Assembly (NCBI GenBank): GCA_910588215.1
Contig: CAJUQJ010000002.1
Span: 62,001 to 126,000 of the forward strand
DNA length: 64,000 bases
Direction: 5' to 3'
DNA from: an uncultured Lachnospiraceae bacterium
Lineage (GTDB): Bacteria; Bacillota; Clostridia; Lachnospirales; Lachnospiraceae
The translations under genes were made by a program, and so were the position numbers. The notes under the pieces were generated by a model. It was given only the letters and a program-made list of their open reading frames with translations. It did not search any database and was not told where the DNA came from. Positions 34,551 through 43,524 of the stretch are shown here, piece after piece (position 1 is the first letter of the stretch; each line of letters starts with the position of its first letter).

Positions 34551-36116
34551 CTAATGACTTGCCGTATACTCATCCAACTGTCTCTGTGCCTCTTCCATGA
34601 TCTTATCAAGGCCTGCTGCCTTCATTTTTTCCGCATATTCTGCCAGCCCTGTCTCTCTGTCTGTATATGCCAGCTCAAGAGGCCACCAATACTGCTGCCA
34701 AACATTGTTACAAGCTGCCAGTTCTGTCTCCACCGTGCTCGTATCAAAAACAAATGCCGAATATTTTTCTGCGGTATTGTTCGCAGCGATCGTCTTTTCA
34801 AATTCCCCTTTCATGATATCAAACTCTTCCGGTGTTCCCACTGGATTCCTGTTGAGTTCATTCGTACGTGCAGCCCACATAGCACCCTCGCTATATAAAT
34901 CTTTGTCCGTGATATCAAACTGATCATCTTGCAGCGTATACGTAACATCCAGAACACCGTACATGAACGCATCATATACTTCCTGATCCGTTGTGATCAA
35001 ATTCCAAAGAGCCATCGCTCTCTCCGGATTCTTGGAAGTATTGGAAATTACCATACAGTCCTGTGTATACGGAAGATGCGACAAATTCTTAACAAAATTG
35101 GAATAGCTTACACCCCAATCCGGATGCAGGATCGCCTGACCACGGTAAGTATCAATATTATGAACACGCAGTGCAGCCTTACCGTTCTGGAATTTTTGAG
35201 AATCCGTATCTGACAGGGCAGACTTTGTAAAGAATCCTTTTTCATTCCATCTCGCCATCATTTCCAAGAATTCCGGCGTCTTTTCATAACTCTCATTGGC
35301 AACTACCTTCGGATTTTCTTCTGTTGGATCATACCAAAGATAACGGATGCCCTCTGCCAAAGCATTATAGCCCTGGTGTCTCATATAAGTGAGAGACCAT
35401 TCCGGCGCCGCCGAATACTGATCAAGCGGCTCAATCTCCGGGTGCAGTTCTTTGACGATATCACAATATTCTTCGATATCTTCAAAAGTTTCCATCACAC
35501 CGTCCCAGTCACTTCCCTCAACCAGATCTTTACGATAGATTGCTCCATATGCATTGGTCGTAGCAAACTGCTGTGGAACGCAATAATAATGTCCCGCTAC
35601 TGTAGCCTGCTCTTTGGCCGCCTCCGGAGCGGCTGCAAAATTATCCGGTGCATATGTCGGCCACAGTTCATCGAGGTTCATGAAAGCGCCCTTCTGTGCA
35701 AGGGATGGATAATTCAGCCAGCTGGCAGCATATGCCATATCAAATTCCTCTCCTGAGGAGAACAAAAGCGGGTACTTGTTAGCATATTCCGCCCATCCGA
35801 TATAGTTGATCTTCAATGTACAGTTCAGCTTCTCCTTCAAGATCTTATTCAGATTCTCATCCACTACATCCTGTCCTGCCGGACGGTCACTGATCACGTA
35901 CATGGACAAAGCCACTTCCTTGGAAGTATCCAGTTCTCCGGCTGCCGCCTCGCCTCCTTTTGCATCTGCACTCTCTGTGCCGGAGCTTTCCTGACCGGAC
36001 GAACTATCTGTTGAATTTGAGGATCCACCTCCGCAGCCGGTAAGCATACCTGCCGTCATGATGGCTGCCATTCCTGTAGCCAGCAGTCTTTTCAGTGTTT
36101 TTGTTCTCTTGATCAT
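34551..36116 (-). CDS. Extracellular solute-binding lipoprotein of a carbohydrate ABC transporter (LplA-like)
   Basis: 521 residues: signal peptide with lipobox MLTGCGGG (Cys near residue 28), a Ser/Gly-rich linker, then a large family-1 binding fold (LSMYVISDRPAGQDVVDENLNKILKEKLN). The C-terminal part resembles the DUF3502 region of LplA-type proteins. Third gene of the unit permease-permease-binding protein. Members of this group bind complex oligosaccharides; the ligand is not known. No ATPase gene is in the unit, which is usual: a shared MsmK-type ATPase encoded elsewhere is expected. Confidence 0.88.
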   Translation of the reverse strand: MIKRTKTLKRLLATGMAAIMTAGMLTGCGGGSSNSTDSSSGQESSGTESADAKGGEAAAGELDTSKEVALSMYVISDRPAGQDVVDENLNKILKEKLNCTLKINYIGWAEYANKYPLLFSSGEEFDMAYAASWLNYPSLAQKGAFMNLDELWPTYAPDNFAAAPEAAKEQATVAGHYYCVPQQFATTNAYGAIYRKDLVEGSDWDGVMETFEDIEEYCDIVKELHPEIEPLDQYSAAPEWSLTYMRHQGYNALAEGIRYLWYDPTEENPKVVANESYEKTPEFLEMMARWNEKGFFTKSALSDTDSQKFQNGKAALRVHNIDTYRGQAILHPDWGVSYSNFVKNLSHLPYTQDCMVISNTSKNPERAMALWNLITTDQEVYDAFMYGVLDVTYTLQDDQFDITDKDLYSEGAMWAARTNELNRNPVGTPEEFDIMKGEFEKTIAANNTAEKYSAFVFDTSTVETELAACNNVWQQYWWPLELAYTDRETGLAEYAEKMKAAGLDKIMEEAQRQLDEYTASH

Positions 36117-36214
36117 AAATTTTCCTCCTGTTATGATTTGTTAAAATGTTATATATAAATTGTTATTTTAACCCGGATATCATGTTTTCCATCTCTACCT
36201 GCATCTTCTGTGTA

Positions 36215-37123
36215 TCAGCCTTTCACGGAACCTACCGTGACACCCTTTACGAAATATTTCTGTACAAACGGATATACCAGTACGATTGGGCCAGTAGCCA
36301 CCACTGCCATAGCAAGTTTTAAAGAATTAGAAGGCATATCTATCATCTGAATGTTTGCCTGACTGGCGATCGCCGCCATTGCCTGTGTCTTCTGCATCAG
36401 GCTGTACAGCATATATTGTAACGGATATCGCTTCTCATCATTCATATACAGCATCGCATTGTACCAATCATTCCAGTAGCCCAGCGCCAGAAACAAGCCA
36501 ATCGTTGCCAGGCCGGATTTCAGCAATGGTAAAATGATTCTGAAGAAGATCTTATACTCTCCCGCACCGTCAATCTTAGCCGATTCGATCAGTGCCGTCG
36601 GGATCGCTGCTACAAATGTCCTCATGATCAGTAGATAAAACACATTGAACATGGAGGGCAGGATCAATGCCAGCAGATTATCTTTCAAATGCAGGTACTG
36701 GATATAGAAAATGTATGTACATACCATTCCTCCATTAAACAGTGTTGTAAAATAAAAGAAAAAGGATAACTGATTTCTATATTTGAAATCTTGTCTTGCA
36801 ATGACATACGCTGTCATGGTTGTAAATAAAAGTCCAAATGCAGTTCCGACGACCGTGATAAAGATTGACACCCCATATGCCCTGATGACCGTCATGGGCG
36901 TCTTAAAAATAAGCTCGTACGCCGCAGTCGAAAACTCTCTGGGCAAAAGTCCGTATCCCTGGAACCGGATAGCCTGTTCCGAAGAAAAAGATCCGGATAT
37001 CAGCATGATGAACGGAAGCAGACATGTCAGCGCAACGATCGTTACCACCACATAGCAAATGACATAGAACAACTTCGTTGACGGACTCATTTTAATTTTT
37101 ACACCTTGTATATTGTTAGCCAT
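36215..37123 (-). CDS. Carbohydrate ABC transporter permease, LplC/MalG type
   Basis: 302 residues, six transmembrane helices, with the EAA coupling loop ESAKIDGAGEYKIFFRIILPLLKSG and the family N-terminus (KLFYVICYVVVTIVALTCLLPFIMLISGSFSS). Pairs with the LplB-type permease encoded 17 bp upstream. Confidence 0.93.
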   Translation of the reverse strand: MANNIQGVKIKMSPSTKLFYVICYVVVTIVALTCLLPFIMLISGSFSSEQAIRFQGYGLLPREFSTAAYELIFKTPMTVIRAYGVSIFITVVGTAFGLLFTTMTAYVIARQDFKYRNQLSFFFYFTTLFNGGMVCTYIFYIQYLHLKDNLLALILPSMFNVFYLLIMRTFVAAIPTALIESAKIDGAGEYKIFFRIILPLLKSGLATIGLFLALGYWNDWYNAMLYMNDEKRYPLQYMLYSLMQKTQAMAAIASQANIQMIDMPSNSLKLAMAVVATGPIVLVYPFVQKYFVKGVTVGSVKG

Positions 37124-37140
37124 TTCTCATCCCTCCCTTT

Positions 37141-38055
37141 TTAGAACAAAGCATAGTCCGCATCAATCCTCTTCACTACTGCATTTACGACCATGATAAT
37201 GATAAAGCAGAGTGCCGACTGATAGAAGGATGCCGCCGCAGTCATACCGATATTGGAATTCTGCATCAAAGAACGGAATACATAGGTGTCAATAACATCT
37301 GTTGCATTATATAGCTGTCCGTTATTACCAACGATCTGATAGAACATCTCGAAATCGCCACGCAGAATACGTCCCACCTGCAGGAGCAGCATAGTGATAA
37401 TGGTAGGTTTGATGCTCGGCAGAGTGATCGCGCGAATCCTCTGGAAGATTGTCGCGCCATCAATAGACGCCGCTTCATAAATTTCTGAATCCACACCGGT
37501 GATCGCGGCAATATAGATGACCGAATTATATCCACACCATTTCCAGGAATTAAAGATACAGATAATGGCTGGCCATGCTCCCGGCTTGTCATACATGTTG
37601 ACCGCCTCAAAACCAACGGAAGTCAGCAGTCCATTCATAAGACCTGTCTCATAGTTAAAAATATTGTATACAAATACACCAACAATAACCCAAGAAATAA
37701 AATAGGGCAGGAAAATAACCGACTGAGATACTTTCTTGAATATCTTCCCATTCATCTCCGTGATAAAGATCGCAATCAATACAGCCAGCATCTGTGATGT
37801 GATCAGATTCAGGAGATTATAGAGAATGGTATTCCTGGTGATCAACCAACCTGTACCAGATGAGAACAGGTAGGAGAAATTTGCCAGCCCGTTCCAATCA
37901 CTGCCGAAGACGCCCATATCATACCGGTAGTTCTTAAATGCCAATACCAGCCCCGACATAGGCAGATACTGCATGACCAATACGAGAAGCACTGCCGGAG
38001 CCGCCATGACGAAGAGCGCCTTGTTCTTTTTTACCTCTTCCATAAAAGCTTTCAT
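37141..38055 (-). CDS. Carbohydrate ABC transporter permease, LplB type
   Basis: 304 residues, six transmembrane helices; the EAA loop is YEAASIDGATIFQRIRAITLPSIKPTI. The short cytoplasmic N-terminus MKAFMEEVKKNKALFVMAAPAVLLVLVMQYLPMSGLVLAFKNY is typical of the LplB group. First gene of the transporter operon. The terminator at 38249-38281 separates it from the kinase gene, so it needs its own promoter (38104-38162 region). Confidence 0.93.
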   Translation of the reverse strand: MKAFMEEVKKNKALFVMAAPAVLLVLVMQYLPMSGLVLAFKNYRYDMGVFGSDWNGLANFSYLFSSGTGWLITRNTILYNLLNLITSQMLAVLIAIFITEMNGKIFKKVSQSVIFLPYFISWVIVGVFVYNIFNYETGLMNGLLTSVGFEAVNMYDKPGAWPAIICIFNSWKWCGYNSVIYIAAITGVDSEIYEAASIDGATIFQRIRAITLPSIKPTIITMLLLQVGRILRGDFEMFYQIVGNNGQLYNATDVIDTYVFRSLMQNSNIGMTAAASFYQSALCFIIIMVVNAVVKRIDADYALF

Positions 38056-38103
38056 GTTCTTTTTTCCTTTCCTTTTATTTATCCTTTCACAAACATTACA
38101 TAA

Positions 38104-38162
38104 ATTATAAGAAATATTTTGTGCAATTTGAATGAGTCAAAACTATGATATTAAGGAATATC
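38104..38162 (-). promoter_or_regulatory. Promoter of the sugar ABC operon with an inverted repeat upstream
   Basis: On the minus strand a TATAAT (38104-38109) lies 17 bp after a weak -35 TTCAAA (38127-38132). Upstream is GATATT-AAGG-AATATC (38147-38162). A weak -35 plus an upstream site suggests an activator, most plausibly the AraC-type regulator encoded next to it. Confidence 0.5.
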
Positions 38163-38248
38163 TTATGCTCTTTTCCTTTTTGTTGATTTTCCTCCTGCAT
38201 TTTTTAGCTTTCATAAACTAAATGACGAAAACAGACCCTGAAACAGGA

Positions 38249-38281
38249 CAAAAAAAAGAAAAGCAGCTGATTCACTGCTTT
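38249..38281 (-). terminator. Terminator after the YesM-like kinase gene
   Basis: On the minus strand AAAGCAG and CTGCTTT form a 7-bp stem with an 8-base loop, followed by a long T-rich run. It separates the regulator-kinase message from the transporter operon. Confidence 0.8.
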
Positions 38282-38374
38282 CCAACGCTAATTCCTTGTC
38301 AATTTTTGTGCTTTTGTAGAACATAAAAAAAGAATTTGTGTACAGATTATCCAAACATAGGTTTTACCACGGAC

Positions 38375-40180
38375 TCACATGATCTTCTTCTCTGCCTCTT
38401 CCATTGTCATGGCCGGAATCAGAATAAAAGCTGTCGTTCCTTCTCCCAGTACACTCTCATATCGAACGCCGTATTCTTCTCCGAAACACAGCTTTATACG
38501 GAAGTTGATATTCTTAACCCCATATCCTCCTTTGATCTGGCTGATATCAAGCGTCTCCGCCTCCTCCATCTGCCTCTGCGTCATACCGGGCCCATCATCC
38601 TTGACCGTAAACAGAATATTATCCCCCTGCTTCTGTACCCGAATGGCAATGGAGCACTGGCTGATCTCTGTCCTCTCACCTATTCCGTGTAAGATTGCGT
38701 TCTCCACAAAGGGCTGCAAAATAATATTCAAACATGCCAATGACTTCAGTTCCTCCGGAATATCTACTTCCAGGTGTACCGCATCGTCATAATGAAATTT
38801 CTGGATATTGACATACACCTGTACATGCTCCGCCTCCTCACCGATACTGATCAGATTCTGCCCCCGATTGAGACTCAGCCGATAAAACCTGGCTAGATTC
38901 CATGCGATCTTCTCAATATCCTCAGCACCATAATCCATTGCGATCCAATTGATCAGATCAAGTGTATTATACAAGAAGTGAGGATTGATCTGTGCCTGCA
39001 GAGCGCGTAATTCTGCTACCCTCACATCCTTACCAAGCTGAAACTCCTCCTTCAATAATCTACGAACTTCACCAACCATGAAGTTAAAATTCCGATATAC
39101 CTCTTCAATCTCGTCTCCTTGTTGAATCGAAGGAAGCTGTACATTTAAATTACCGTCCTGCAGGTGCTTCATCTGAAGCCCCAACTTCTTTAAGCGGCCC
39201 ACATAATAATTGGAAAGGAAATAGGAGACCATCATGATCGTAAATGCCATAATGACAACTGAAATGACCGCCAACAAAACCATGCTTCGATATTGTCCAT
39301 CATATTCCCTGGCCGGAATCAAAGAGACCATCTGCCATCCGGTATTCTCAATATCCTTTCTGTCTGCATAATAAGTAGTCCTTCCCATCTTTACAGACTG
39401 CCCGGAAATCTCTTCTCCCTTCAAGGGAAAAGAATCCCATTCTCTCAATTCTTGAAAAAGCGTTTCATTACTGGATACGATTCCCTCCCCTTCTGCATTG
39501 ACCAAATATACCAATCCCCGTGAGGTAATATTTGCATTCTCCATAACCTGCACGATACGATCCATATCAATACTGATACTGCATATTCCCACGATCTCTT
39601 CGGTACTGCTATTTAAAATTTGATGATACAGGGTCAGCATCTTGGACATATCCCTGGAACCAATATCTTTCCGCTCTTCACTGAGCACAAGATAGTCCCT
39701 CCCACTTGCAAAGTATTCCTTCATTCTGGCATGATCGTTCCGTTCTTCCAGTCTGCTTTGTGGAAATATGAAATAATTATTATTGACATAAGCGATATCA
39801 TCAGAAATATACAATCCGAACCGATATAAAGAATTAGAAAATTCCAGTGAATTAAAGGTTCTGTTCAGCATATAGAATTCCATATACTGCTCATCCGGCC
39901 TCTTCTCCCCCATAAATTGCTCGGCAGTCAAAACACCATAAATCTGTCCGTTGTTTTCCACCAGCTGCGTAAGATATTCCATATTATGAATATAACTTTC
40001 CAGGAAAGAAACTGCCTGATTGATAGACTGCCCCAGCAAGTAATCCATCTGTTTTCGGAATCTCACAAGGAGCGCCGGATAGCAGGAAGCCGCAATTACG
40101 ATCTGTATGATCAACAAGGGTACCGCAAAATAGATCATCATCCGTCTCTGCATAGGCATCTTCGCCATCATCGTTTTCAT
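38375..40180 (-). CDS. Sensor histidine kinase, YesM type
   Basis: 601 residues. A first transmembrane helix (about 14-34), a large external domain (35-285, Cache-like), a second helix (about 288-312), HAMP, and the His_kinase/HATPase pair. The phospho-acceptor His lies in QINPHFLYNTLDLINWIAMD, and the ATP-binding motifs are KDDGPGM and GYGVKNI. It pairs with the AraC-type regulator upstream (4-bp overlap) and probably controls the adjacent sugar transporter. Confidence 0.93.
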   Translation of the reverse strand: MKTMMAKMPMQRRMMIYFAVPLLIIQIVIAASCYPALLVRFRKQMDYLLGQSINQAVSFLESYIHNMEYLTQLVENNGQIYGVLTAEQFMGEKRPDEQYMEFYMLNRTFNSLEFSNSLYRFGLYISDDIAYVNNNYFIFPQSRLEERNDHARMKEYFASGRDYLVLSEERKDIGSRDMSKMLTLYHQILNSSTEEIVGICSISIDMDRIVQVMENANITSRGLVYLVNAEGEGIVSSNETLFQELREWDSFPLKGEEISGQSVKMGRTTYYADRKDIENTGWQMVSLIPAREYDGQYRSMVLLAVISVVIMAFTIMMVSYFLSNYYVGRLKKLGLQMKHLQDGNLNVQLPSIQQGDEIEEVYRNFNFMVGEVRRLLKEEFQLGKDVRVAELRALQAQINPHFLYNTLDLINWIAMDYGAEDIEKIAWNLARFYRLSLNRGQNLISIGEEAEHVQVYVNIQKFHYDDAVHLEVDIPEELKSLACLNIILQPFVENAILHGIGERTEISQCSIAIRVQKQGDNILFTVKDDGPGMTQRQMEEAETLDISQIKGGYGVKNINFRIKLCFGEEYGVRYESVLGEGTTAFILIPAMTMEEAEKKIM

Positions 40181-41667
40181 CGAACCGATAAACTCTCCTT
40201 ATACTCCGACGGTGTCATATTCGTCTTCTTCTTAAAGATCTTAGCAAAGTAGTTGGCGTCCATATAACCTACCATGGAAGCCACCTGATAGAACTTAAGC
40301 TGAGGGTCCCTCATCAACCGCTTCGCCTTATCAATCCGCACATCCACCATATACTGTCCGATCGTCAGACCGGCGCTCCTCTTAAATACATTGCTCAGAT
40401 AGGTCGGCGTAAGATAAACATGATCCGCCAGTATTTTGATCGAAAGTGACGAGTCTGCGTAATTCTCCCAGATATAATCCATAACTTTCTTTACCACATA
40501 AGTGCACTTCTGTGCATCACCATCCTCAAAGAGTGCCGCGAGACGGCTCTGCAAATATTGATTCATCTCCGCAAAAGTAGCCACATACTCAAAAAAATCC
40601 CCATTTGCCACATCCGTCTCATGATTCTTATCGTTGACACGCAGCGTCAGTTCCGCCTGCTTTATGACCAGATTCAAGGCATAATAAACATGCCGGATCT
40701 CTCCATTCAAGAAGATCTGCTTCTCTTCCAATTCCTGCGCAAAATTATTCAAAAGTTCTGCGGCCGCATCTTCCTTCTTGCCGGATACTGCCTCGGCGAA
40801 ATGCTCCACCACAGTCATATCCGTCTCAAATCTATGACTTCCCTGCAGATCTTCGGAATAGGCTACATGGTTCCAGCCCAGATAAGCCAGTGCATTCTTC
40901 ACCTGCCTCGCCGTCTGCCAGGAGTCCGTAATATGTTCCGTCCCTTCTACTCGACGACCCATGGCCAAAAACCAACGAATCTTCTCCCCCAGAATCTGTT
41001 CCACAAGCTGCACATATTCCTTCCTTGCAGATGCTTCCAACGGCTCCCCATCTTCTCCACCCAGCAGAAAAGAGAGCGTCATCGGATCCGAAATCTCCAT
41101 CAGCATCGCCAGACTATACTTTCTGAGCCATCCATCCATACCTTCCGTCAATTCCTGCTTGATCTGGGCCAGACCCTCCTTCTGACCCAGCTGCAAAATA
41201 CCTACTCGGAACACATTCTTCCCTCTGATATTGATCGGAAAAGAAGCCGAATCAATGAACAGCGTATGCAGCTGCGCCTCCTTATGCTCCATCGTCTTCT
41301 GATACCTATGCACAGCCTCCTGTACCGCTTCCGAGATATCCTTCCTGTTGATCGGCTTCTCCACATAACGCACCGCATGCAAATCGATCGCTGCCTTCAG
41401 ATATTCCTTATCCGCATAGCCGGTAACGAAAATGATCTCAATATCCGGGAAAAGCTTCCGCAATTTCCGGCACAACAGGATGCCATTCTCTCCGGGCATG
41501 GAAATATCAGACACCACGATATCCGGTATATAGCTCTCACAGATTGTAAGAGCCTCCTGCGTATTCGCTGCTACCCGGATCTCGCTGATCCCCAGACTCT
41601 TCCACTTGATATGCTTCACCAGTCCATTGCGGATGATCGACTCATCCTCCACAATAATGATCTTCAA
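40177..41667 (-). CDS. AraC-type response regulator, YesN type
   Basis: 496 residues: receiver (MKIIIVEDES; phospho-acceptor Asp in PDIVVSDISMPG near residue 55; Lys in EKPIN), a long middle region, and two C-terminal AraC helix-turn-helix motifs (SIKILADHVYLTPTYLSNVFKRS and YQVASMVGYMDANYFAKIFKKK). The start codon is TTG at 41667. It is preceded by a run of nine G that ends in a stop in its own frame (TAA), so the upstream frame is not part of it. It forms an operon with the kinase gene. Confidence 0.93.
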   Translation of the reverse strand: MKIIIVEDESIIRNGLVKHIKWKSLGISEIRVAANTQEALTICESYIPDIVVSDISMPGENGILLCRKLRKLFPDIEIIFVTGYADKEYLKAAIDLHAVRYVEKPINRKDISEAVQEAVHRYQKTMEHKEAQLHTLFIDSASFPINIRGKNVFRVGILQLGQKEGLAQIKQELTEGMDGWLRKYSLAMLMEISDPMTLSFLLGGEDGEPLEASARKEYVQLVEQILGEKIRWFLAMGRRVEGTEHITDSWQTARQVKNALAYLGWNHVAYSEDLQGSHRFETDMTVVEHFAEAVSGKKEDAAAELLNNFAQELEEKQIFLNGEIRHVYYALNLVIKQAELTLRVNDKNHETDVANGDFFEYVATFAEMNQYLQSRLAALFEDGDAQKCTYVVKKVMDYIWENYADSSLSIKILADHVYLTPTYLSNVFKRSAGLTIGQYMVDVRIDKAKRLMRDPQLKFYQVASMVGYMDANYFAKIFKKKTNMTPSEYKESLSVR

Positions 41668-41676
41668 ACGGTCTTA

Positions 41677-41685
41677 CCCCCCCCC
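41677..41685 (-). repeat. Homopolymeric G9 tract at the translation start of the regulator
   Basis: Nine C on the plus strand (G9 on the coding strand) lie 9 bases before the TTG start of the AraC-type regulator. The tract is the only possible Shine-Dalgarno-like sequence. Such tracts are prone to slippage. Confidence 0.75.
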
Positions 41686-41852
41686 GCCAAAAAATACACG
41701 ATTGACCGTTGACTCCTGCATCTATCATAAGCGCCATAACAAATTTCTGCTTCCGGTTCCTGCCAAAGCCATATACGGGAGCTTTTGCAGGACTGAAAAC
41801 GAAAATTTTAATACCGTTAACTATAACTATAATGCTCAACTTTTACTTAATC

Positions 41853-41881
41853 ATTATAGCAAACCATACAAACCATGTAAA
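41853..41881 (-). promoter_or_regulatory. Promoter of the regulator-kinase operon
   Basis: On the minus strand TTTACA (41876-41881), 17-bp spacer, TATAAT (41853-41858). It lies about 185 bp before the regulator start. The remaining gap back to the spoIVB stop holds no supported gene, and no spo0A or receiver fragment. Confidence 0.75.
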
Positions 41882-42014
41882 CAAATATCAAAAAAGGACT
41901 GGCATATTCTACAATCAATCCTGCCTTTCTTTATTCATTTCGATAGAACCTTTCTTCTTCTCATTCGGCTGCATCTGTTTCTTCCATCACATCCTTAGCC
42001 AGAATCGACAGGAA

Positions 42015-43328
42015 TCAGTGCCCCAGCATTTCCTCAATAAAGATTCCGTATCCCCGCGTCGAATCCTGCACCAGCACGTGCGTCACTGCCCCTACCAGCT
42101 TGCCATTCTGGACGATCGGGCTGCCGCTCATACCCTGTATGATCCCGCCGGTCAACGTCAGCAGTTTCTCGTCTACTACCTTCACCACGATCCCTCTGTT
42201 GATATTATCCCGGTCCAGATTTACCTCCACGATCTCCACATCATAGAATTCCGGTTCCCCGGTGACAGAACAGATGATCTGCGCAGGCCCCATCTCGATT
42301 TCCTGTTTGAGTGCGATTGGGATCGGTTCAAAGGAGGAAGCCGCTTCCACCTCATCATCACATACGCCGAAGATTCCTTCTTCCGTATTCTCTGTAATCT
42401 CTCCGATCACATTGTCACTGTCATATTCGATATAACCGGTCAGTTCTCCCGGGCTACCGTTAGACCCTCTGGTGATCCCCACGATCTGAGTCCTGTAAAG
42501 TGTCCCTTCCTCCAGGTTCATCAACAAAGAAGTATCCACATCATTGATCCCATGGCCGAGCGCACCGAAAGAATTGTCGGTATCTTCATAGGTCATGGTC
42601 CCGATTCCCTGAGCATTATCCCTGATCCAGATTCCCACCTTCCATTCCTGATTCTGGTTAGCTTCCGGTGTTACCATGATATCCGTAATTTCCCCGTTCC
42701 GCTTGATCGCCAGCACCATGCTCTCTCCATCGGAAGCTTCCACCATCCTGATAAAATGTTTCTTATTCTCTACGGTCTCCCCGTTAACCTGCAGAATATA
42801 GTCCCCCTTCTGCAGGGCGTATTTCGCAGGAGATACCTTCTTGCCCTCACTGTTCTCAAACTCTCCGATTCCGACTACCAGTACTCCGCTTGTTTTCACA
42901 TAGATACCGATGGGTATTCCCGACGGTGTGAGCATCTTGTCCTGGATCACTTCCACATCCACATTTTTATAGGGAATCACCCCGAAAAGTTTCAGATCCA
43001 TCTTATAAGTATCAATCGCATTTGCCTTGACTCTCACTTTATGTGCAAAATCTATCGGGATACTTTCCGTCGCCTGTTCCGCCACCTCTTTATCCGTATG
43101 ATCCGACAGAGAGGATACGGGTGTAACATCCGCTTCATTCACACGATAGATCCTTCCCGATACCGGAACCTTAAAGTCCAGCTCCTGCTCCACTCCGGCG
43201 CGTAGCTTAATGGTTGATGGAATCTTATCCCAATAAGTCAGATATACCAATATTGTAATTGCGACCGTCGCTGCAGCAAGTATTGTATATAAGAAGACCC
43301 TGTATATTCTTTCCTGTTGCTTTGTCAT
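42015..43328 (-). CDS. spoIVB: SpoIVB serine peptidase (stage IV sporulation)
   Basis: Forespore protease that signals activation of pro-SigK in the mother cell. 437 residues from the ATG at 43328: an N-terminal transmembrane anchor, a PDZ domain (AKYALQKGDYILQVNGETVENKKHF), and the S55 peptidase domain with the active-site Ser in IIQGMSGSPIVQNGKLVGAVTHV and His in ALGHGIND. The start is uncertain; a TTG at 43346 is also possible. It follows recN, as in Bacillus and Clostridia, but spo0A does not follow it here. Confidence 0.93.
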   Translation of the reverse strand: MTKQQERIYRVFLYTILAAATVAITILVYLTYWDKIPSTIKLRAGVEQELDFKVPVSGRIYRVNEADVTPVSSLSDHTDKEVAEQATESIPIDFAHKVRVKANAIDTYKMDLKLFGVIPYKNVDVEVIQDKMLTPSGIPIGIYVKTSGVLVVGIGEFENSEGKKVSPAKYALQKGDYILQVNGETVENKKHFIRMVEASDGESMVLAIKRNGEITDIMVTPEANQNQEWKVGIWIRDNAQGIGTMTYEDTDNSFGALGHGINDVDTSLLMNLEEGTLYRTQIVGITRGSNGSPGELTGYIEYDSDNVIGEITENTEEGIFGVCDDEVEAASSFEPIPIALKQEIEMGPAQIICSVTGEPEFYDVEIVEVNLDRDNINRGIVVKVVDEKLLTLTGGIIQGMSGSPIVQNGKLVGAVTHVLVQDSTRGYGIFIEEMLGH

Positions 43329-43464
43329 ATCTATTAATCGGTTCAATTTTCCACATCTCCCATCTACTACAATATATTTATGGTTAATACCCCTTACAGC
43401 CAATTAGGAATTGCCCGTCTTGTCACTCTCTAATGCACACATGCAGCAGGCTCTCTTTCCATCG

Positions 43465-43494
43465 AAAAAAGGACATACACTGAGCATGTCCTTT
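43465..43494 (-). terminator. Terminator of the recN operon
   Basis: On the minus strand AAAGGACAT and ATGTCCTTT form a 9-bp stem followed by TTTTTT. It lies 31 bp after the recN stop and separates recN from spoIVB. Confidence 0.9.
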
Positions 43495-43524
43495 CTAGTA
43501 TGTGAAAAATTTTAGATTTTAATA

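Noticed and set aside
41642..41839. Minus-strand open frame of 65 codons before the YesN-like gene
   Set aside because: Starts with TTG almost at the predicted transcription start, has no ribosome site, and overlaps the regulator out of frame. Kept only as part of the G9 observation.
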